From: Candidatus Methanoperedens sp. BLZ2
GTDB taxonomy: Archaea; Halobacteriota; Methanosarcinia; Methanosarcinales; Methanoperedenaceae
DNA length: 56,811 nucleotides
Assembly (NCBI RefSeq): GCF_002487355.1
Contig: NZ_NTMG01000035.1
Span: 1 to 56,811, forward strand
Direction: 5' to 3'
Shown: piece after piece, positions 15,821-25,139 of the stretch
Layout: every line of letters begins with the position of its first letter
How positions within the stretch are numbered: the first letter of the stretch is position 1
Notes under the pieces: generated by a model
What the model was told of the DNA's origin: nothing
Database searches by the model: none
The model's input: the letters and a program-made list of their open reading frames with translations, nothing else
Made by a program: the position numbers and the translations under genes

Positions 15821-16962
15821 TTACCCCCGGTTGAAACCGGGGGCTTGTAACTATGCTCCATCTCAATTCCTGTTATGGCTTTGACTTCATTACATGCTAC
15901 TATCCGCTGATTGACTTCAACGGCTCTTGCAGCGATATTGATCGCTGCTATATGATCAGCATTGCCAGAGAAACCACACTGAACACATCTGAATGTATCT
16001 CGATCTGGTCTATTCGCTCTTTCGTTATGTCCACATTCAGGACAGATATGAGAAGTTCCCCTTGGATTCACAAGAACAACAGGAATACCAGCAATATTAG
16101 CCTTATATTCAATGAAACTTCTCAACTGATAGAACGCCCAGGAATGAAGACGGCTTCTCTGAGTCCTTCTTACCGTTACAGACTTGCGAATGCCCTTGAG
16201 GTCTTCAAGAGCTATCGCCTGTCTTGTGTCTTTGGCTTTAGCCACGATCTTCCTGGAAATAATATGATTAATGTCACGATGGAAACGGGCTTCCCTATTG
16301 GAAAGTCGTTTGAGATGCCGCATTGCGGATGGGGTGTTAGCTTCTTGCAGGTCAGTTCGCAGAGTTGCGTTTTTCTCTCTTACCTTATCAACCTGCTTAC
16401 CACTGAAAGTTTCCCCGTCATTATCAGTAGCAAGATACACGATTCCCAAATCAACCCCAAGAGTTCCAACAGCATCAACTTTGGAGGCTTCGGGGGCTTC
16501 AACCACAACCATAAGATAGAATATTCCATTTCTGAGAATAAGGTCAGCCTGACCCCTGATTCTGTCCAGTCTAACCTTTTGATATTCTCCCATACGGATA
16601 GGAACAGTCAGCCTTCCACTGTTGGTAAGGATAGATATGGCTTCCAGCTTTCGGAAGGACAGGATTCTTTGATCATAAACGATAGCTCCGGTAGGCTTGA
16701 ATGTCGGTTTGATGGTTTTATCCCGTTTATAGGATTCACAAACCTTAGCAATAGCCCTTATGGTAAGCTGTGCAGAAAGTTTAAATTTATCCCTGACATC
16801 ATAATAGACAAACTTTTGAAGTTCCCTCTTGTTTGCGGTTTTCAGTTCAAAAGCAATATCGGCAATATAATTACACGCTTCGTTAAACCTGTGCATGGTT
16901 TCAAGAATAGCACCATGCTGTTCCTTGTTTGTATCCAGTTTAACCACAAGCGTTTGTTTCAT
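15817..16962 (-). CDS. tnpB: TnpB RNA-guided nuclease, copy 1
   Basis: A 381-residue protein of the IS200/IS605 TnpB family, ancestor of Cas12. The split RuvC site looks intact: D171 in TLGVDLGI, E253 in ALEDLKGIR and D336 in GNADHIAA. The zinc finger has C307, C310, C326 and C329. It aligns without gaps to copy 2. TnpB cuts DNA next to a short TAM, guided by an RNA made from the element's 3' end. ATG at 16962 begins the conserved MKQTLVVKLDT; 16 upstream codons are not shared. The last codons form a hairpin that may be part of the guide RNA. Confidence 0.88.
   Translation of the reverse strand: MKQTLVVKLDTNKEQHGAILETMHRFNEACNYIADIAFELKTANKRELQKFVYYDVRDKFKLSAQLTIRAIAKVCESYKRDKTIKPTFKPTGAIVYDQRILSFRKLEAISILTNSGRLTVPIRMGEYQKVRLDRIRGQADLILRNGIFYLMVVVEAPEASKVDAVGTLGVDLGIVYLATDNDGETFSGKQVDKVREKNATLRTDLQEANTPSAMRHLKRLSNREARFHRDINHIISRKIVAKAKDTRQAIALEDLKGIRKSVTVRRTQRSRLHSWAFYQLRSFIEYKANIAGIPVVLVNPRGTSHICPECGHNERANRPDRDTFRCVQCGFSGNADHIAAINIAARAVEVNQRIVACNEVKAITGIEMEHSYKPPVSTGGN
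15824..15843 (-). other. Right-end hairpin, candidate omega/reRNA scaffold (copy 1)
   Basis: CCCCCGGT pairs with ACCGGGGG around a four-base loop, inside the last codons of tnpB. The same position in copy 2 also folds, with one G-C pair replaced by A-T. TnpB guide RNAs overlap the gene's 3' end and run through the right end into flanking DNA, which fits this location. It could also serve only as the transposase-recognised end. Confidence 0.55.
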
Positions 16963-17188
16963 ATCAAATATCCAATTGGGTATTCTCGTTATACCAATGG
17001 GTTTTATCAATGCTGTTCATATTGATATAAATGTTCAATCTGTATATATAGTTATTTGAAGGCGGGGTAAGATTTCTCTCCTGATTATAAATCAGGGGCT
17101 TCCTCTACCCCTGCACCCCAACGATGTGAATAAGAATTATATGTATCTGCCACATACATTGTCGTATGATTTCTTTAATTTTGATTGC

Positions 17189-17236
17189 TCAGTTGAGTTT
17201 TCAATTGAGTCTTCAATTGATTTTTCAGTTGAGTTG
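17189..17236 (+). repeat. Four 12-base tandem repeats before the Rsm22 gene
   Basis: Units TCAGTTGAGTTT, TCAATTGAGTCT, TCAATTGATTTT and TCAGTTGAGTTG follow one another without gaps and stop four bases before the ATG. Each holds a CAATTGA/CAGTTGA core. The array is not translated in frame with the gene. It may be a regulator-binding site or an RNA element in the leader. Confidence 0.8.
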
Positions 17237-17240
17237 ACCC

Positions 17241-18764
17241 ATGACCACCGAAATTCTCTCCCTCGCAAAATATCTTGCCTCCTCCCGCTCTGAGTTTACA
17301 CTTCTGGAGATGAACCAGTACCTTAGCAGGAAATACGAAGAAAAAGATCTGCATGCAGTTCTAAAACCGCATTTTTATGACCTTGATCTTTTTTGCAGCG
17401 CCGACTATAAATGTACAAAACTGGTAAAGGGCCCGCTGCCTTCTGACGAAGGGATCATCAGTGAACTTGAGGAGTTTTTTAAGAATCCGGAATTGCCTCT
17501 TTCCATGGAAAAATTGATTGAAGCTTATATAGAAAGATCCTGTGGAAAGAACTGGCACAAAGGAGAAACTGCGACGCAGATCCGCGAGAATATTGTGAAG
17601 CAGAAAGAGGAATACTGGAAAGGGGAAGGGAAAGGAAAAGAAAAAGTGAAAGTGAAAGGAGAATCCCGGTACCCCATGATAAGGGTCATATCCTATCTTC
17701 TCTATCATTTTCCTGTATATTTCTGCCAGTATCAGTACCTGTTACTTGAATTATTCAAGGGTGGAGTACTTATGAACAAAATGAGCATTGTTGACGTTGG
17801 TTCAGGTCCCGGAACAATTACACTCAGCACACTTGATTTCTTAAGGAAACTCCAGGATATTTATTCCAGGAATAAAATGGATGTTAAACTCAATATCAGG
17901 ATAGGTTCGATAGAGCATGAGCTGGAAAATATCAGGTGTTACAGGGAACTCACATCCGGCTTTCTCTTAAGCGGTAATGCGAATATATTGAATTCAAATA
18001 TAACAATTGATGAGTCTGTGCATTCACCTGTTGAAACCGCGCCTGTTCCCGGGGATGTCGACCTTATGATATTCTCAAATGTCCTGGCTGAGTTAAGATC
18101 GCTTCCTCATGAACGTGCTGATGTTGTGGAAAGGATCGCTTCAGTGAGCAAAAATCCCACACTAATAATTATTGAGCCTGCTGACCTTGATAATTCAAAG
18201 GCTCTGCGCGTTAGCCAGCATGCTTTGATCAAAAAAGGATTTAATGTCTATAGTCCCTGCTCTTTTATATGGGGAAGATTATGCAGCGGCATTAACTGCT
18301 GGAGTTTCCAGGAGCCCGGGAACATTAAGGTGCCAGGCTTCATGGAAAAGATCGCAGATACAGAGGATTCTTACAGGTATTTGAACACAGATATGAAATT
18401 TTCATCTGTCATATTAAGGAAAGACAGACTTACTAAACATGCTTATCGAGCAAAGGGAAAGATCATGGCTCTATCAAATCTCAAAAAACATATCAAGAAA
18501 CACATAAATGTTGCAGTATCGGTTATGTCCGGAAATCTCGGTGATGAGAAGACTTTTGTGTCCAAGATATGCGACGGCACAGCTTCATTCCCATGCTATG
18601 CTGTAATGCCTGTATATCATATGAGTGAAAATAACAGGGCGCTTATTGATGCGGGTTATGGGGATATAATCGAGATATCCGGCACTCTCGTACGCGAGAA
18701 CGTGGAACAATCATCTTTTAATCTTTTTATCACCCGAAATACAATCGTTAATATTGTGGGTTAG
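17241..18764 (+). CDS. Rsm22-like ribosomal small-subunit methyltransferase family protein
   Basis: A 507-residue protein matching the Rsm22/METTL17 family, which joins a SAM methyltransferase fold with metal-binding cysteines and assists small-subunit maturation. The SAM loop is IVDVGSGPGTITLS; YFCQYQYLLLELF precedes it and ELRSLPHERADVVERIA follows. Cysteines in LFCSADYKC and PCSFIWGRLCSGINCW could hold an iron-sulfur cluster, as reported for METTL17. An additional lysine/glutamate-rich insertion (GKGKEKVKVKGE) is at residues 128-142. C-terminal beta-rich segment of about 80 residues. Role in archaea is inferred. Confidence 0.78.
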   Translation: MTTEILSLAKYLASSRSEFTLLEMNQYLSRKYEEKDLHAVLKPHFYDLDLFCSADYKCTKLVKGPLPSDEGIISELEEFFKNPELPLSMEKLIEAYIERSCGKNWHKGETATQIRENIVKQKEEYWKGEGKGKEKVKVKGESRYPMIRVISYLLYHFPVYFCQYQYLLLELFKGGVLMNKMSIVDVGSGPGTITLSTLDFLRKLQDIYSRNKMDVKLNIRIGSIEHELENIRCYRELTSGFLLSGNANILNSNITIDESVHSPVETAPVPGDVDLMIFSNVLAELRSLPHERADVVERIASVSKNPTLIIIEPADLDNSKALRVSQHALIKKGFNVYSPCSFIWGRLCSGINCWSFQEPGNIKVPGFMEKIADTEDSYRYLNTDMKFSSVILRKDRLTKHAYRAKGKIMALSNLKKHIKKHINVAVSVMSGNLGDEKTFVSKICDGTASFPCYAVMPVYHMSENNRALIDAGYGDIIEISGTLVRENVEQSSFNLFITRNTIVNIVG

Positions 18765-18772
18765 TCCTGTTC

Positions 18773-19240
18773 TTATTCCTGTTCCCGCAGCAATTTTAAT
18801 ATCTTTAAACCCTGTTCGATGCATTCCATTTTATCCTTTATCCTTGCGATTTCTGCCTCGTTTTCAAGACTTGCTGCCAGCTCACGAACTTTATTTATGA
18901 TTATATCGTTGATCTCGCTAATCTGCGATATATCGGCTGATTGTGGGGCTATCTGGACCTGGACAGCCAGATTCTTCTTTTGCTGACCTTGCTTTATCCG
19001 ATCTATCTGCTGTTTTTCAGTTTCAGTTTTTCCTGTTTCCTGCGGCTCAACAATTTGCTTTTTTTCCTGGGAATCACATACCGGACATATAATCTTTCCC
19101 TGATACCGAAACATCGGGGCTCCACACTCATGATGTGTTGCCAGCATTGTCCCTCCTTTTTCAAGGAGTTTTGTTATTTTTTGGATATTATCATCTGAGT
19201 CTTTGCCAACCATAATATCACCGAAAGTCTTTTCAAGCAA
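18773..19240 (-). CDS. UPF0148 / Sjogren autoantigen-1-like zinc-ribbon protein
   Basis: A 155-residue protein. [20 protein letters not shown] (H37, C39, C52, C55) is the zinc ribbon of the auto-anti-p27/UPF0148 family. It is followed by a low-complexity E/K/Q-rich linker and a C-terminal helix pair. The start may instead be M10 (MVGKDSDDN). It is convergent with the Rsm22 gene and divergent from UPF0147. Function unknown. Confidence 0.75.
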   Translation of the reverse strand: MLEKTFGDIMVGKDSDDNIQKITKLLEKGGTMLATHHECGAPMFRYQGKIICPVCDSQEKKQIVEPQETGKTETEKQQIDRIKQGQQKKNLAVQVQIAPQSADISQISEINDIIINKVRELAASLENEAEIARIKDKMECIEQGLKILKLLREQE

Positions 19241-19290
19241 TAATTTTAATTACAGTTTTTGTTTCATATTTATACCACGTGGTGATAACT

Positions 19291-19560
19291 GTGTCGGAAA
19301 ATCTTAGCGAAATTATAAAACAATGTACTGAAGTGCTTGACAGGATTATCAGTGATGATTCTGTCCCAAGAAACATCAGACGCTCGGCAGATAATATAAA
19401 AAACGTTCTCTCTAATGAAAAACAACCAATATCAAAAAGGGCAGCAATTGTGATATCAAATCTTGATGATATAGGGAATGATCCGAATATTCCAATACAT
19501 ACAAGAACATTAATATGGGGATTATCAAGTAAGCTGGAGTCAATTCCTGTTGACCGGTGA
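19291..19560 (+). CDS. UPF0147 family protein
   Basis: An 89-residue all-helical protein matching UPF0147 ([27 protein letters not shown], then [16 protein letters not shown] and [13 protein letters not shown]). The family is widespread in archaea and uncharacterised. Several GTG codons could start it; I prefer 19291 since the TATA-like CATATTTATA (19265-19274) would start transcription about there, giving a leaderless message. Alternative start 19279. Confidence 0.8.
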   Translation: MSENLSEIIKQCTEVLDRIISDDSVPRNIRRSADNIKNVLSNEKQPISKRAAIVISNLDDIGNDPNIPIHTRTLIWGLSSKLESIPVDR

Positions 19561-19879
19561 GTCTATTTATTCTTTTGATCTTTATCGTATATGCTTTACA
19601 GCTCTAATCTAGTGCAGTTGGGTGTTCCATCTCAACGCTTAACTTATCTTATTTTAACTTATTTTACAGTTATGATTTCTACCTACCCTATTGTTTCTAC
19701 TGGAGATTTGCAGATTAGAATTAACTTTAATTGATTAGTTTTCTTTAATTGATCATTTTTGTGTTTTGATTGTTTAGCTTATAGTATTCTTTATAACAGT
19801 ACAATTATTTTTGTAACAAATAGAAATAACTTTTGCAATGATAGAAATCTTTATATATAGTTAGATCATAACTGGGTCA

Positions 19880-20174
19880 CATCGGTTTTTTAAAATTTTA
19901 AAAAAAAATAATCATAATCGTTTTTTTAAAATCTCCACACGAAATAATGGGGTGGGTTTACACGCTTTCCAGTGGAAACAATGGGGTCTGAAGGATAAAA
20001 TTTTACTTACATCACATACATTATGATATATATCATTAATAAAACGATATATTATGGCATCTTTTATGTATACGGGCATCTTCCGGACATCAGCATTTCC
20101 AATTGAAATAAAGGGGTCGTTACCATTACTCTTAATACCTATCCTTCCATTGGAGTAATCTACGAGGTTGAAGG
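19880..20174. other. Probable replication origin with ORB boxes upstream of orc1/cdc6
   Basis: The 600-base gap before orc1/cdc6 holds three origin-recognition boxes in the same direction: 19932-19954, 19966-19988 and 20096-20118. The second reads TTTCCAGTGGAAAC followed by AATGGGGTC, close to the archaeal ORB consensus; the others share the TCCA...GAAA...GGGGT pattern. A weaker fourth is at 20144-20168. AT-rich tracts (19890-19932, and ATATATCATTAATAAAACG near 20029) could be the unwinding region. 19561-19880 holds no gene that I can see. Confidence 0.8.
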
Positions 20175-21416
20175 ATGGAGACAAAAAAAACATCAATAAA
20201 TGGCATTTTCGAAGATATGTTGATGCGTGCAACGATCTTTGAGAATAGAGAGGTACTGAGATCTACATATACTCCGGATTATCTTCCGCACAGGAACGAT
20301 CAGGTAAAAGGATTGGCTACCATATTAGTTTCAGCCTTAAGGGGCGAAACCCCTTCTAATATCCTGATATACGGAAAGACCGGGACAGGTAAAACCGCTG
20401 TAGCAAAACACGTAGGCAATGAACTTGTGAGAACAAGTGAAACGCATGACATTCCATGCGTTGTTGTATATATTAACTGTGAAGTTGTGGACACGCAATA
20501 TCGTTTGCTGGCATCCATTGCACGGCATTTCGAGAAGGACATTCCTATGACAGGATGGCCGACTGACCAGGTATATTCTGAACTAAAAAGCGCTCTTGAT
20601 GTTGATAAACGCATAGCTATAATAATACTTGATGAGGTTGATAAGCTTGTGTGCAAAGGAGACGATGTTCTTTACAATCTTACCAGGATAAATTCGGACT
20701 TGAAAAAATCAAAAGTCAGTCTTATCGGTATCACGAACGATCTTAAATTCACGGAATTCCTCGATCCAAGGGTTAAAAGTTCACTGGGCGAAGAAGAGAT
20801 TATTTTCCCTCCTTATGATGCAAACCAGATAAGGGATATCCTTAACCAGAGAGCGCAGATGGCATTTAAACCCCAGGTACTGGAAGAGACTGTTATCCCT
20901 CTTTGTGCTGCTTACGCAGCTCAGGAGCATGGAGATGCAAGACGTGCACTGGACCTTTTGCGGGTATCAGGAGAGATCGCAGAACGAATAAAGTCGAGTA
21001 AGGTACTTGAAGCGCATGTCAAACAGGCACAGGAGAAAATAGAAATAGACAGGATAGTGGAGGTAGTAAGGACCCTGCCAAGCCAGTCTAAACTTGTTCT
21101 ATTAAGTGTGGTCCTCCTCGGATACAATGGCGACAGTAACCTCACAACGGGCGAAGCGTATAATATTTACAAGCAGATGTGCAGATTGATAGGAATAGAA
21201 ATCCTGACCCAGCGAAGGGTTACGGATCTGATATCCGAACTTGATATGATGGGTATTCTGAATGCAACTGTTGTAAGTAAAGGAAGGTACGGAAGGACCA
21301 AAGAAATCTCTTTGAGCGTCCCTTCCGAAAGCACTAAACGGGTTTTATTTGAAGATTACAGGTTAAAACCGCTGGAAGATTTCAAGCCGCCCAACCAGAC
21401 AAAATTGTATGCCTGA
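20175..21416 (+). CDS. Orc1/Cdc6 family replication initiator
   Basis: A 413-residue AAA+ protein with a C-terminal winged helix. Walker A YGKTGTGKT covers residues 66-74, Walker B IILDEVDKL 150-158, and sensor 1 GITND follows. The Orc1-type initiator-specific motif is in the AAA domain and the winged helix (LTTGEAYNIYKQMCRLIG...RRVTDLISELDMMGIL) recognises the ORB GGGGT end. It binds and melts the origin; the ORB array lies directly upstream, the usual arrangement. Confidence 0.95.
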   Translation: METKKTSINGIFEDMLMRATIFENREVLRSTYTPDYLPHRNDQVKGLATILVSALRGETPSNILIYGKTGTGKTAVAKHVGNELVRTSETHDIPCVVVYINCEVVDTQYRLLASIARHFEKDIPMTGWPTDQVYSELKSALDVDKRIAIIILDEVDKLVCKGDDVLYNLTRINSDLKKSKVSLIGITNDLKFTEFLDPRVKSSLGEEEIIFPPYDANQIRDILNQRAQMAFKPQVLEETVIPLCAAYAAQEHGDARRALDLLRVSGEIAERIKSSKVLEAHVKQAQEKIEIDRIVEVVRTLPSQSKLVLLSVVLLGYNGDSNLTTGEAYNIYKQMCRLIGIEILTQRRVTDLISELDMMGILNATVVSKGRYGRTKEISLSVPSESTKRVLFEDYRLKPLEDFKPPNQTKLYA

Positions 21417-21439
21417 AATCGTCTCATTTTTTATTGCTT

Positions 21440-22021
21440 TCACTTAAAACATGCAAAATTCCCTCTGGGAATAAGCGAAATACACCCGAGCAATGGTACC
21501 CTGCCAAATCTTGCTTTTCCGATCACCCATTCTTTCTTAATAGGCTGCAGGTGGCTTATGCTGCCTTGCTGGTCATATGCAGCATTGGTTCTGCTGTTAT
21601 CACCTTTTGTAATGTAGCCTGCATGTGGGGCAAGAGGTCCTCCCGGCCACATAGGTTCGCTTTCGTTGATATAATACATGGCGCGATGGATTATTGGGGT
21701 TGTCCCTTCCATTCCACGTGGTTTGTATAAGATGACATCGCCATATTCGTCAAAAGACAAATAATTCAATTTTTTTCCTGCTTCATTTGTGATTATTTCC
21801 GTGCGGTCGATACTTTCGACAAATATGATATCACCGATCTGGATGTGGGGGATCATGCTCCCGCTTTCTACTGCTACCATTGGTGTATATAGTCCCAATG
21901 CGATCTTTGAAACCGAGGCAAAAATAACTACAACTGTGATAACAAAAACCAAATCACGCAAAAGTCCAGCCCAGAAACTATCACTTTCTTTAAAATATTT
22001 TATTATGTTTTTTAAATCCAT
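21440..22021 (-). CDS. Signal peptidase I (archaeal type), paralogue 1
   Basis: A 193-residue membrane protease that removes signal peptides outside the cell. One N-terminal membrane helix (about residues 21-42) precedes the catalytic Ser55 in VESGSMIPH. Archaeal/ER-type enzymes use His rather than Lys: His112 in PIIHRAMYY, with Asp141 in YITKGDN completing the set. About 70 percent identical by eye to the next gene, so a tandem duplicate. Confidence 0.88.
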   Translation of the reverse strand: MDLKNIIKYFKESDSFWAGLLRDLVFVITVVVIFASVSKIALGLYTPMVAVESGSMIPHIQIGDIIFVESIDRTEIITNEAGKKLNYLSFDEYGDVILYKPRGMEGTTPIIHRAMYYINESEPMWPGGPLAPHAGYITKGDNSRTNAAYDQQGSISHLQPIKKEWVIGKARFGRVPLLGCISLIPRGNFACFK

Positions 22022-22093
22022 AAACAGCTTGAGATAATATCGGTTATCATATTAAGACTTGTCCTTATTAATCTTAATCCGAGCCAGACACAA

Positions 22094-22678
22094 CTACTGG
22101 TTAAAACACGCCGGATTTCCTCTCATGGTGAGTGGAACACACCCGATCAAAGGTATTGGTCTAAAACGGGCGACACCAATTATCCATTCCTTCTTGACAG
22201 GCTGCAAATAACTTATGCTCCCCTGCTGGTCGTATACTGCATTTGTATTGTCATTATCCCCTTTTGTAATATATCCCGCATAGGGAGCAGAAGGCCCGCC
22301 CGGCCACATAGGTTCGTCTTTATTGACATAATACATGGCTCGATGAATAATAGGGGTTCTTTTCTCATTTCCGGAACGCATGTATAAAATCACATCACCG
22401 TAATAACCAAAAGATAAATACCCGGTTTTTTTACCTTCTTCATATGTTATAATTTTCGAGCGGTCCGAGCTTTCAATAAAGATTATATCCCCTATATTTA
22501 AATTCGGGACCATACTTTTACTTTCCACTGCTACCATAGGGGAAAAGCGGCCAAGCGCAATGTAAGAGATCGAGGAAAAAATCGCAACCACTATAAGCAC
22601 AAATAAAAAATCCCTAAAAAGCCCGATCCAGAAATTATCGCTTTCCTTTATTTTTTTTATCGTTTCTTTTATCCCCAT
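22094..22678 (-). CDS. Signal peptidase I (archaeal type), paralogue 2
   Basis: A 194-residue paralogue with Ser55 in VESKSMVPN, His112 in PIIHRAMYY and Asp141 in YITKGDN. All catalytic positions are in register with paralogue 1. The main differences are the residue between the two serines (K instead of G) and the stretch 86-106, near the substrate cleft. It lies 72 bases upstream on the same strand; both may be transcribed together. Confidence 0.88.
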   Translation of the reverse strand: MGIKETIKKIKESDNFWIGLFRDFLFVLIVVAIFSSISYIALGRFSPMVAVESKSMVPNLNIGDIIFIESSDRSKIITYEEGKKTGYLSFGYYGDVILYMRSGNEKRTPIIHRAMYYVNKDEPMWPGGPSAPYAGYITKGDNDNTNAVYDQQGSISYLQPVKKEWIIGVARFRPIPLIGCVPLTMRGNPACFNQ

Positions 22679-22819
22679 GACTTATCTGTAATACAGTAAG
22701 AAGTATTAATTGTTGCTATTTCTTAAATTTTCAGGTATCCTTGTTGGGAAGTTGAAAGGTGGAAAACATACAGATTTATTAATATCAAAGCTGTATTCGA
22801 GGCAAAAGGAAGAATATTA

Positions 22820-24052
22820 ATGGAGCTCCAGAAACCCAGAGGCACGCGTGATTTCCTGCCAGAAGAAATGATTAAGCGCAGATATATTGAAAATAAGTTG
22901 CGCAAGGTTGCTACACACTGGGGATACGGGGAAATAAAAACACCGACATTTGAGCATATAGAGCTTTTTACGCTAAAATCCGGTGAAGGGATACTTGGTG
23001 AAATATATAATTTCAAGGATAAGGGCGACCGTGAGATAGCGCTTCGTCCTGAACTGACAGCCCCTGTGGTCAGGATGTATGTGGAGGAGCTCCAGAGGTC
23101 GCCAAAGCCCCTGAAATTCTTTTATTTTGATAACTGCTTCAGGTATGAGCGCCCCCAGAAAGGACGTTTCCGTGAGTTTTTCCAGTTCGGGGTTGAGATA
23201 ATCGGAAGCGCAAGACCTGAGTCTGATGCAGAAGTAATAGCGCTTGCAGTTGAAATGCTAAAAAGTGCAGGTGTCAGCGGAGATCTGCATGTGGGAAACC
23301 TGGGAATAGTGCGGGCTCTTTTAAAAGATATCGGGCCTGAACACCAGGGCAAGATCATGCGGCTTGTGGATAAGAAAGATGATTTAGGGCTTGAGAAATT
23401 TCTCGATGAGATCAATGCACCTGATGATATGAGGGGCAAATTGTTCCGGTTGATCGGATTACATGGTGAGAATGCAGTGCATGAGGCGCGGGAGCTTGTG
23501 GGAGACATTGATGCGATATCGCAATTCAAAGCGCTTCTTGATCTTCTGGATGTGTATGGCCTTGAATACCAGGTTGATCTTGGGATCGCAAGAGGTCTTG
23601 ATTATTATACAGGTATGGTGTTTGAGATTTATTGTGAAGGACTTGGCGCACAGAACCAGGTATGTGGCGGCGGTTCTTACCGCCTTGCGGCGCTTTTTGG
23701 GGGCGAGGATACGCCATCAACCGGATACGGCATCGGGTTTGACAGGATAATGGAGATTTGTGAAGTAAATCCCCAACAACCCAAACGCATTGTGGTAGTC
23801 TCGTTTGAGGACACGCGCAAAGAAGCGATAATTATAGCAAATAAGCTAAGAGAGCACGTTTCAACGTACATCGACGTGATGGGGCGCAAGTTCAAAGACC
23901 AGATTTCCTATGCCAATACGATTGGCGCAAGTCATGTGGTTATCGTGGGGAAAAACGAGCTTGATGCAGGGAAGGTGGCGCTCAAGGATATGAAGACCGG
24001 GGAGCAGGTGCTTGTGACGGTGGAAGAAGCGGTTGAAAGAGTGAAGAGCTAA
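22820..24052 (+). CDS. hisS: Histidyl-tRNA synthetase
   Basis: A 410-residue class II synthetase. The N-terminal [13 protein letters not shown], motif 2 [23 protein letters not shown], the histidine-specific [17 protein letters not shown]-like stretch ([14 protein letters not shown]) and motif 3 [13 protein letters not shown]...GYGIGFDR are present, then the C-terminal anticodon domain. It is a normal-length essential gene. The stop overlaps the TPR gene on the other strand by four bases. Confidence 0.95.
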   Translation: MELQKPRGTRDFLPEEMIKRRYIENKLRKVATHWGYGEIKTPTFEHIELFTLKSGEGILGEIYNFKDKGDREIALRPELTAPVVRMYVEELQRSPKPLKFFYFDNCFRYERPQKGRFREFFQFGVEIIGSARPESDAEVIALAVEMLKSAGVSGDLHVGNLGIVRALLKDIGPEHQGKIMRLVDKKDDLGLEKFLDEINAPDDMRGKLFRLIGLHGENAVHEARELVGDIDAISQFKALLDLLDVYGLEYQVDLGIARGLDYYTGMVFEIYCEGLGAQNQVCGGGSYRLAALFGGEDTPSTGYGIGFDRIMEICEVNPQQPKRIVVVSFEDTRKEAIIIANKLREHVSTYIDVMGRKFKDQISYANTIGASHVVIVGKNELDAGKVALKDMKTGEQVLVTVEEAVERVKS

Positions 24053-25059
24053 TTTTTCAGATTTTCTCTTAACAATTCGATATTTCCCTTTACAATGTCC
24101 GCACTTCTGACATCTTTCAATTCATTGAATATTATTAATGATTTAGTATAATATTCCAGCGCTTTCTCTGGCTTTCCCCATTGCTTGTACAAAAGTCCAA
24201 TATTGTTGAGGTGTGTTGCTTTTCCCCTTATATCCTTAAGTTCCTCAGCTATTTTGAGCGCCTGCTCGAAATATTCCAGCGCTTTCTCTGGCTTCCCCCA
24301 GTCCTGGTATACGCTCGCGATATTGTTGAGGCGTCTTGCTTTTCCCCTTATATCCTTAAGCTCTTCATCTATTTTGAGCGCCTGCTCATAAAATTCCAGC
24401 GCTTTCTCCGGCTTTCCCCAGTCCTGGTACACACTTGCGATGTTGTTGAGTTCTGTTGCTTTTTTCCTTATATCCTTAAGCTCCTCATCAATTTTGAGTG
24501 CTTCGTTGAAATAGTTGAAAGCATCTTCAGGTTTGCCGAGATAATATGCCTCATTACCCAGAGTACGAAGAATATTGGCATCTTTAACAGGCTTTCCTTT
24601 TACTTTTGAATATTGGTCAACTTTCTCGCGCGTTACATTCAAGAGTTTGAGCTTATCATTGCTGAGTTCAAATGAAGCATCCTTAATAACGGCTCCTGTC
24701 ATTTCAGGTAAATTCCGGATAAAACAATCGCTGATATTTTTCAAAACGGTTTCTTTATCAAGATCAAGAGGACTCAGATTTTGGATATTTATTGTGCAAT
24801 TAATAAGATTAACGATGGGAGCAGACGCATTTTTTATCTCAGGTGAATTAATTTTTATAGTCTGCTTTTCGATACTCATATTATTAGCGTTCTGCTGAAT
24901 TAAACCTGAAGAGTTGTTGGCAGATTGGGAGACAACGGGGGGATGGGCAGCAGGTTTCTTGCGATAATTCAGGTAAGCGATAATCACCCCTAAGGCTGGT
25001 ACTATCAGGGCAAGCACTGTAGAATCTATGACCATCCCGAACAACTGAATATCTACCAT
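24049..25059 (-). CDS. Membrane-anchored TPR protein
   Basis: A 336-residue protein with one N-terminal membrane helix (residues 12-30, [16 protein letters not shown]), a linker with an Asn/Ile-rich stretch, then tetratricopeptide repeats from about residue 165. Four 40-residue units carry the pattern [17 protein letters not shown] and [13 protein letters not shown]. Units two to four are almost identical at the DNA level. It probably scaffolds proteins at the membrane; partners unknown. Confidence 0.8.
   Translation of the reverse strand: MVDIQLFGMVIDSTVLALIVPALGVIIAYLNYRKKPAAHPPVVSQSANNSSGLIQQNANNMSIEKQTIKINSPEIKNASAPIVNLINCTINIQNLSPLDLDKETVLKNISDCFIRNLPEMTGAVIKDASFELSNDKLKLLNVTREKVDQYSKVKGKPVKDANILRTLGNEAYYLGKPEDAFNYFNEALKIDEELKDIRKKATELNNIASVYQDWGKPEKALEFYEQALKIDEELKDIRGKARRLNNIASVYQDWGKPEKALEYFEQALKIAEELKDIRGKATHLNNIGLLYKQWGKPEKALEYYTKSLIIFNELKDVRSADIVKGNIELLRENLKN
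24121..24540 (-). repeat. 120-base tandem repeats within the TPR gene
   Basis: The block ending ATTCCAGCGCTTTCTC-GGCTTTCCCCA recurs at exact 120-base steps (ends at 24180, 24300, 24420), with a diverged fourth copy ending at 24540. 120 bases equals 40 codons, the length of one TPR unit of the kinesin-light-chain type. Confidence 0.9.
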
Positions 25060-25139
25060 CTGAACAAAACATAATTCAAAGGATAATAAAACTATCCTGA
25101 ATAATTATAAGTGAACACAAATCAGCATTTTCAATCCAC

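Larger units (their letters stand above)
15816..17125 (-). mobile_element. IS1341-type (TnpB-only) element, copy 1
   Basis: Compared with the second copy at 37346-38606, similarity spans the tnpB gene, a left-end block (GGGGTGCAGGGG, a hairpin and CCCCGCC, read on the minus strand) and a right end of hairpin plus TAATTGAC. Both copies are preceded by TTCAC and finish with TTGAC. No tnpA is present, so movement would need a transposase from elsewhere. Ends are inferred from where the two copies stop matching. Confidence 0.65.

Noticed and set aside
17361-17708. 115-residue frame with a Phe/Pro repeat on the minus strand
   Set aside because: It is the complement of the Lys/Glu/Gly-rich insertion of the Rsm22 gene.
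19561-19880. Possible small RNA or gene before the origin
   Set aside because: AT-rich sequence without stable stems, tRNA features or an open frame of note.
24140-24520. Regular repeats suggesting CRISPR
   Set aside because: The 120-base period is a coding TPR repeat; no spacer-repeat pattern exists.
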